Source of the DNA: Verrucomicrobiia bacterium
GTDB lineage: Bacteria > Verrucomicrobiota > Verrucomicrobiia > Limisphaerales > UBA8199
Reading direction: 5' to 3'
DNA: 51,512 bases
Assembly (NCBI GenBank): GCA_035946615.1
Contig: DASYZB010000036.1
Location: 1-51,512, forward strand
Positions 46,319 through 51,512 of the stretch are shown here, piece after piece. Within the stretch, counting starts at the first letter, position 1. Every line of letters begins with the position of its first letter. The translations under genes were made by a program, and so were the position numbers. The notes beneath the pieces are model-generated. The model saw only the letters and a list, made by a program, of their open reading frames with translations. It ran no database searches and was not told the DNA's origin.

Positions 46319-46929
46319 TTCAGCGCAGTGTTTGGCGCGCCGAGCTCTGCGCCAGCATTGGCCGGTGCAGACCGGACCTCCACATCCGGGACATTGGGCG
46401 CCGGTTCAGTCTCCTCGACCAGCCGCAACGCGGAAGCATGGAGGCCGCGCAACTCGGGCTCGCCCGGCTCATATCGGGCGAATTTGACAAGGTCACATCG
46501 GTTCAAAAACTCGCCAAGCGAGCTCTTCTGATCGGGTGTCAAGAGATTGGTTCCTTGCAATTCACACAGGAATTCTTCCGTCGTGCGTTCGGGGGCGTGA
46601 AACTGAAAGCGCTCTTCCAAGTAACCACGGATGGTGTCGGCGACCAGGATACAGAACTCGCGGGGCTGGCCGAGCAGCGCCAGTGCTTGCTCGAGCTTTT
46701 GCCGCGCGCGCACGTGGGGTGGGATGATCGGGATGGGTGGAATCATGGCGCGCCGTTTCTGCCAGTATCGCCAAAGAAGAAATACGGCGGCCGCCAAGGC
46801 CAGCGCCCCAAGGGCCGCCCAAACCCAGAGCCAGAAATTGGGGATGGGCACCGGCGGGCGGATATCGCGCAGGTCGTTGGTGCCAGTCCTTTGCAAGCCA
46901 GGAAAAATGAGGGGAGAGACGTTGGTCAT
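46315..46929 (-). CDS. DUF4381-like membrane-anchored protein of the Bat operon
   Basis: This 204-aa protein has one membrane helix (NFWLWVWAALGALALAAAVFLLW) and a helical cytoplasmic region (QKLEQALALLGQPREFCILV). Such DUF4381-like proteins often sit between DUF58 and BatA genes. It overlaps BatA by four bases and follows the 30-bp inverted repeat. Confidence 0.72.
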   Translation of the reverse strand: MTNVSPLIFPGLQRTGTNDLRDIRPPVPIPNFWLWVWAALGALALAAAVFLLWRYWQKRRAMIPPIPIIPPHVRARQKLEQALALLGQPREFCILVADTIRGYLEERFQFHAPERTTEEFLCELQGTNLLTPDQKSSLGEFLNRCDLVKFARYEPGEPELRGLHASALRLVEETEPAPNVPDVEVRSAPANAGAELGAPNTALK

Positions 46930-46951
46930 ACTTTGAACTGCTCATTTCCCG

Positions 46952-47055
46952 CTGTAGGAGACGACGTAAGGAGTCTCTGATAACAACTGTTTGCCACCTG
47001 CCTCTGCTGCGCGGGGAAATTTCTGATCAGAGACTCCTTACGTCGTCTCCTACAG
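46952..47055. repeat. 30-bp perfect inverted repeat inside the Bat operon (MITE-like)
   Basis: Bases 46952-46981 are the exact reverse complement of 47026-47055, with a 44-base centre. The arm begins CTGTAGGAGACGACGTAAGG. It lies in the 174-base gap between DUF58 and the DUF4381-like gene, where other joints of the operon overlap. On mRNA it would form a very stable hairpin. No transposase gene is present. Confidence 0.9.
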
Positions 47056-47103
47056 ACTGTCTTATAGAGGTTTGGAATGGATCTGGTCATCGGAGTCATC
47101 GGG

Positions 47104-48053
47104 TTACCCTCGCAGGCGGCGTTTCTCGCGTTTTTCAAAAAACCGGCCCAACTCGGCGGCATAGGGTTGATCGGTGCGCAACTGGATCGCATCGATCCCG
47201 GCTGAACGGAACAGGCGCCCCAGGTCGGCCTGGGCGCGGGTTTGCCGCTGGGCAAAGGCCGCCCGTTTGCGCGGGTCACCGGTGTTCACCTCGACGATCT
47301 CGCCCGTCTCGGCGTCCTGAAGGACTAATCGCCCCAGTTGTGGCAGTTCCAATTCATACGGGTCGGCGATCTGAACGGCCACCAGGTCGTGCCGGCGATT
47401 GGCATGGCGCAGCATCGGGTAGGAGGCCTGGGCCAATGATTCCAGCAGCATGATTTGCGGGCGCAACTTGCCGCTTCGGCTGTCAGCGCTGGCCGGTGAC
47501 CCGATGAAATCCGAGACTACCACCACAATTGCCTTGTGCGGCGTGACCCGCAAAAGGAACTCAAGCGCTCCATTGAGGTTTGTTCCCTGCCGGCGGGGTT
47601 GGAAGAAAAGCACTTCGCGAATGACCCGCAAGACATGCCGGCGGCCCTTTCGCGGCGGAATGAACTTCTCGACTTCGTCGCTGAAGAGGATCAGGCCGAC
47701 CTTGTCGTTGTTGCGAATGGCAGAAAAGGCCAGCACCGAAGCGATCTCCGCCGCCAGCTCGCGCTTGGATTGGGCGCGCGAGCCGAACAAACCCGAGCCG
47801 CTCACGTCCACCATCAGCATCAGGGTCAGCTCGCGCTCCTCGACGAATTTCTTCACGAACGGATGGTTCATCCGCGCGGTGACGTTCCAGTCAATCGAGC
47901 GGACCTCGTCGCCGGGCTGGTATTCGCGGACCTCCTCGAAATTCATCCCCTGGCCCTTGAATACGCTGTGGTACTGCCCGGCCAGGGTCTCGGTAACGAG
48001 CCGGTTGGTTCGGAGCTCGATCTGCCTTATTTTTTTAAGAATCTCACGCGGGA

Positions 48054-48057
<4 letters not shown>
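47104..48057 (-). CDS. DUF58 domain protein
   Basis: The protein (317 aa) is a DUF58 family member with VWA-like fold. Family segments are GDEVRSIDWNVTARM near residue 50 and VDVSGSGLFGS, a MIDAS-like loop. DUF58 proteins work with MoxR ATPases, probably as substrate or adaptor. It starts with GTG, overlapping the MoxR stop by four bases. Confidence 0.88.
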
Positions 48058-49043
<986 letters not shown>

Positions 49044-49105
49044 TGGACTAACACTCTACCCACCGATGGACACGAAAACCAGAAAATCTGTTCAATGAGC
49101 ACTCT

Positions 49106-50035
49106 TCACAGCTTTGCCTTTGCCTCAAGAATATCCCGGGCAATCTGAGCGCGCAGTTCGAGGGTCGAGGCAAATTTTTGTTCGTCTCTGAGCTTTTCGA
49201 CGAAGGCGATCTCGACCTCCTGGTCATACAAGTCCCCTGAGAAATCCAACAGATGCGCTTCCACGCGGAGTTGCGGGACCGGCTGCTGTATCGTAGGCCG
49301 GGTGCCAATATTGAGCACTCCGGGATAGATTCTGCCTTCAACCTGGACCTGGACGGCATAAACGCCCCCGGGCGGCAGGGCCAGGCGGGCGCAATCGATA
49401 TTGGCCGTAGGAAACCCAAGCTGTCTCCCCAGCCCCTCTCCATGCACCACTTTTCCGCACAAGGCATAACTGCGGCCAAGCATTTGGCTGACGGCGTCCA
49501 GGTCGCCGGCAAGGATCCTTTCGCGAATCCGGGTGCTGCTCACGGCCTTGCCATCCAATGATACCGAGGCCAGCCCATGCACGGTAAAACCCAGCTCCTT
49601 TCCCAGCGCGCGCAGCAAGTCCACGTTGCCAGTCCGCCGGTGGCCAAAGAGGAAATTGGCGCCGACGCATATACAGCGGGTCGGCGCGAACTCGCGTGTG
49701 AGAGTGCGGATGAATTCCTCGGCGCTTAACCGGCTGAAGACTTTATCGAAATGTATGAGAAGCAAGGCATCCGTTCCCAGGGACTCAATGACCCGCAATT
49801 TTTTGGGGAGGGAATAGATAAGCGGCGGCACACGGTGGGGAGCAACGACCGTGTTTGGGTGCTGATCGAAGGTGATGACCACCGCCAGCCCATTATGCTG
49901 GCGCGCGTCGGTAAGGGTCTGCCGAAGAATCTGCTGATGTCCCAGGTGCACGCCGTCAAAAAAGCCGATAGCCAGGCAAACTTTGCGCGGGCCCTGTCCC
50001 AGTTCATTAGCCGCATGGAGGATGCGCATGGGCAT
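49106..50035 (-). CDS. ribF: Bifunctional riboflavin kinase/FAD synthetase
   Basis: The 309-aa enzyme makes FMN from riboflavin and then FAD. The N-terminal adenylyltransferase domain has IGFFDGVHLGHQQIL and SSTRIRERILAGDL. The C-terminal flavokinase domain has RQLGFPTANID near residue 205. It is separated from truB by four bases. The start could be ATG 50035 or ATG 50029. Confidence 0.95.
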   Translation of the reverse strand: MPMRILHAANELGQGPRKVCLAIGFFDGVHLGHQQILRQTLTDARQHNGLAVVITFDQHPNTVVAPHRVPPLIYSLPKKLRVIESLGTDALLLIHFDKVFSRLSAEEFIRTLTREFAPTRCICVGANFLFGHRRTGNVDLLRALGKELGFTVHGLASVSLDGKAVSSTRIRERILAGDLDAVSQMLGRSYALCGKVVHGEGLGRQLGFPTANIDCARLALPPGGVYAVQVQVEGRIYPGVLNIGTRPTIQQPVPQLRVEAHLLDFSGDLYDQEVEIAFVEKLRDEQKFASTLELRAQIARDILEAKAKL

Positions 50036-50039
50036 CGCG

Positions 50040-50756
50040 TCAGGCGGCAGCCAATTTGAGGAACGGGATCACACGTTCTTCAAGCTGGCGTGGTGAGAGC
50101 TTGAGCACTTCCTCCAACGGAAGCGCCGAGGCCACATCGAATTTGCCAGAGGTAATGCGCCGAAGAGCGGCCAAATGAGCGCCGCATCCGATTTTTTGGC
50201 CCATCTCATGCGCCACGGTGCGCACGTAAGTTCCCTTGGTGCAAGCCAGCCTGAAAGAGCCCACCGGCTCCTGATATGAGCTGAAACGAAACTGGTAAAT
50301 GTGCACCAGGCGCGGCTCACGCGGAACATCCAGCCCTTTGCGGGCCAGTTTGTAGAGGGGGACACCGCCGATTTTGATTGCCGAAACCATAGGCGGGGTC
50401 TGCATCAGGTCGCCGACAAACTCCGCCGCCAACTTGTTGAGGTCTTCAACCGTCAGCGGCGGCACGGGGAGTGATGAAACCAGCTCACCGTCCGCGTCAT
50501 AGGAATCGGTGGCTTCGCCAAATTTCATTGTGCCCTCATAAACTTTATCGTCGGCCATCAAGCGCTCGGAAAGCTTTGTGCCACGTCCCAGGACGATGAC
50601 CAGCAGGCCGGTAGCGGCCGGGTCGAGTGTGCCGCAATGGCCGACCTTTTTAATGCGGAACTGTCTTCGGATGGCATCGACTACATCGTGGGAAGTCGGA
50701 CCCGCCGGTTTGTCCAGCAGGATTGCCCCATCCAAGGCGGAGAACTCTTGTATCAT
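50040..50756 (-). CDS. truB: tRNA pseudouridine-55 synthase
   Basis: This 238-aa protein converts U55 of tRNA to pseudouridine. VGHCGTLDPAATGLL holds the catalytic aspartate D45, and LLDKPAGPTSHDVV and TKGTYVRTVAHE are further family motifs. It is shorter than many TruB proteins because the C-terminal PUA-like part is small or absent. truB followed by ribF is a common bacterial pair. Confidence 0.95.
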   Translation of the reverse strand: MIQEFSALDGAILLDKPAGPTSHDVVDAIRRQFRIKKVGHCGTLDPAATGLLVIVLGRGTKLSERLMADDKVYEGTMKFGEATDSYDADGELVSSLPVPPLTVEDLNKLAAEFVGDLMQTPPMVSAIKIGGVPLYKLARKGLDVPREPRLVHIYQFRFSSYQEPVGSFRLACTKGTYVRTVAHEMGQKIGCGAHLAALRRITSGKFDVASALPLEEVLKLSPRQLEERVIPFLKLAAA

Positions 50757-50913
50757 CGCGTGATTAGGTAGCCGGTTTTGGCTTTGGTGGCAATGGGCAG
50801 GTGCAAAGAAGTGCGGGAGCCAGGAGTGGGCCCATCCCGGGCGCAGTGTCCATCCCGTCGATGTTCAACCGAATAAAACGTGACGAGTCCCGCTCCGCAT
50901 TGTCAAAGGAAGT

Positions 50914-51312
50914 GTGAGCCTCAGAACATTGCAGCCCGAAACCTCTGAGCCGCTAAGATGCGAAAGCCAGAGGGGCGCCAAAAGTGGTGTGACCCTGATC
51001 GAGTTGCTTTGTGTGCTGGCCATCCTTTGCATCCTGGCCTCCCTGTTGCTTCCGTCCGTGATGCGCGCCTATAACCGGGCGCGCGCATTCGACGAGGAAT
51101 GGAACGCCGGACCGGTCATCGAGATGTTGCAGAAGGAAGCGCGGGCGTACTGCGCTACACATCCCCAATATAGTTTCCAGGACAAATACGATTTTGCCGA
51201 CAAATGCGGCCTGGCGCCCAAGTGCCGCGACTGGATAGACGCCCGCGTAACGGAATTGAGCGTGGCCTCGCAAAGCGAGGCTCAGGTGGCGGATAGCGGT
51301 CGTAGATTGTGA
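50914..51312 (+). CDS. Prepilin-like protein with type IV N-methylation motif
   Basis: The 132-aa protein has a class III signal: GVTLIELLCVLAILCILASL, with cleavage expected before the valine and the glutamate at mature position 5. The leader before it is 25 residues long, which is longer than usual. The rest has four cysteines in two pairs that may form disulfides. The start is GTG 50914, with AAAGGA just before it. The end of the frame runs through a 7-bp hairpin, so the natural C-terminus may have been changed. Confidence 0.72.
   Translation: MSLRTLQPETSEPLRCESQRGAKSGVTLIELLCVLAILCILASLLLPSVMRAYNRARAFDEEWNAGPVIEMLQKEARAYCATHPQYSFQDKYDFADKCGLAPKCRDWIDARVTELSVASQSEAQVADSGRRL
51265..51281. 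repeat. Short perfect hairpin inside the end of the prepilin-like gene
   Basis: GCCTCGC-aaa-GCGAGGC is a perfect seven-pair stem within the last 16 codons of the prepilin-like frame. It may be a small repeat that entered the gene end, or chance. Confidence 0.45.
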
Positions 51313-51371
51313 CGGAAAGCGGAAATACCCCTCGAAATTCCTGAAACCGCGCTGATGCTTTAAACAGGAAG

Positions 51372-51405
51372 CCCCGTGAAGGCTTGCCTTCGCGGGGGTT
51401 TTCTC
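51372..51405 (+). terminator. Intrinsic terminator after the prepilin-like gene
   Basis: CCCCGTGAAGG (51372-51382) pairs with CCTTCGCGGGG (51387-51397) around a cttg loop, eleven pairs including one G-T. GTTTTCTCT follows. It lies 60 bases after the stop. Confidence 0.75.
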
Positions 51406-51418
51406 TGCTTCGTAAGGT

Positions 51419-51512
51419 GTGAAAACTCAGAAGCTAGAGAACTTGTGCCAGTGCTACCTGGCGGATCAACTGCTACCGCAAGTGGTGACCAAAGTCGATG
51501 CGGATCTGTCGG
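51419..51512 (+). CDS. Start of an unidentified gene, cut by the window end
   Basis: From a GTG at 51419 (with TAAGG just before it) 31 codons stay open to the last base. The residues, beginning VKTQKLENLCQCYLADQLL, suggest a helical start, but no family is recognised. It follows the terminator of the prepilin-like gene, so it would have its own transcription unit. A chance open frame of this length is possible. Confidence 0.3.
   Translation, partial: MKTQKLENLCQCYLADQLLPQVVTKVDADLS

Overview
The window looks like a chromosomal segment of a free-living verrucomicrobial bacterium, most likely of the Pedosphaera/Limisphaera type. This rests on gene content recognised by eye: the DUF4912 plus GH57 (DUF1957) pair, Tat-exported Gfo/Idh/MocA oxidoreductase, HEAT-repeat protein, DUF4214 giant protein, GldG/DUF4340 ABC system, prepilin-like protein and many GC-rich palindromic intergenic repeats. 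No marker gene was compared with a database. I see no rRNA, tRNA, CRISPR array, transposase or phage gene. Genes are tightly packed, with many 1-4 nt start/stop overlaps, so most stretches read as operons.

Layout, left to right. 0.1-3.1 kb (minus): a GH57 glucan-branching-type enzyme and its DUF4912 partner. 3.4-6.8 kb (plus): a Tat-exported oxidoreductase followed by a secreted HEAT-repeat protein. 7.1-13.1 kb (plus): one secreted protein of about 1990 residues, built from two copies of a block of three beta-type units plus an HYR domain, and ending in DUF4214 repeats. 13.1-17.8 kb: an SDR reductase, an LTA-synthase-like membrane sulfatase-fold enzyme, a DUF1328 mini-protein and a Tat-exported glycosylasparaginase-type Ntn hydrolase. 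17.9-20.8 kb (minus): a three-gene operon of type III polyketide synthase, methyltransferase and FAD oxidoreductase. 21.0-25.8 kb (plus): a MacA-like adaptor, an MFS exporter and the two halves of a MacB-like ABC transporter. 25.8-29.6 kb: a DUF6483 protein, a probable unannotated small RNA with its own promoter and terminator, a ROK sugar kinase and a tandem pair of thymidylate-kinase-like proteins, one with an altered Walker A lysine.

29.7-32.3 kb (minus): hisI, a small membrane protein and trpE, overlapping end to start. 32.5-37.4 kb (minus): an ABC ATPase, permease, GldG-like protein and DUF4340 protein that form one translationally coupled transporter module. 37.7-43.1 kb (plus): lipoprotein, MMPL exporter, LpxL-like acyltransferase, LolA-like carrier and FabZ-like dehydratase, a set that matches the lipid-handling half of aryl polyene clusters without the ketosynthases. 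43.2-49.0 kb (minus): a MoxR/DUF58/Bat-type operon with a BatB-BatC fusion carrying seven perfect-register hexapeptide repeats, interrupted by a 30-bp perfect inverted repeat. 49.1-50.8 kb (minus): ribF and truB. The window closes with a prepilin-like gene, a terminator and the start of an unidentified reading frame.

The observations most worth following are the small RNA at about 26.9-27.1 kb, the type III PKS operon, the mini aryl-polyene-like lipid export module, the kinase pair with Lys/Arg difference, and the several families of palindromic repeats.
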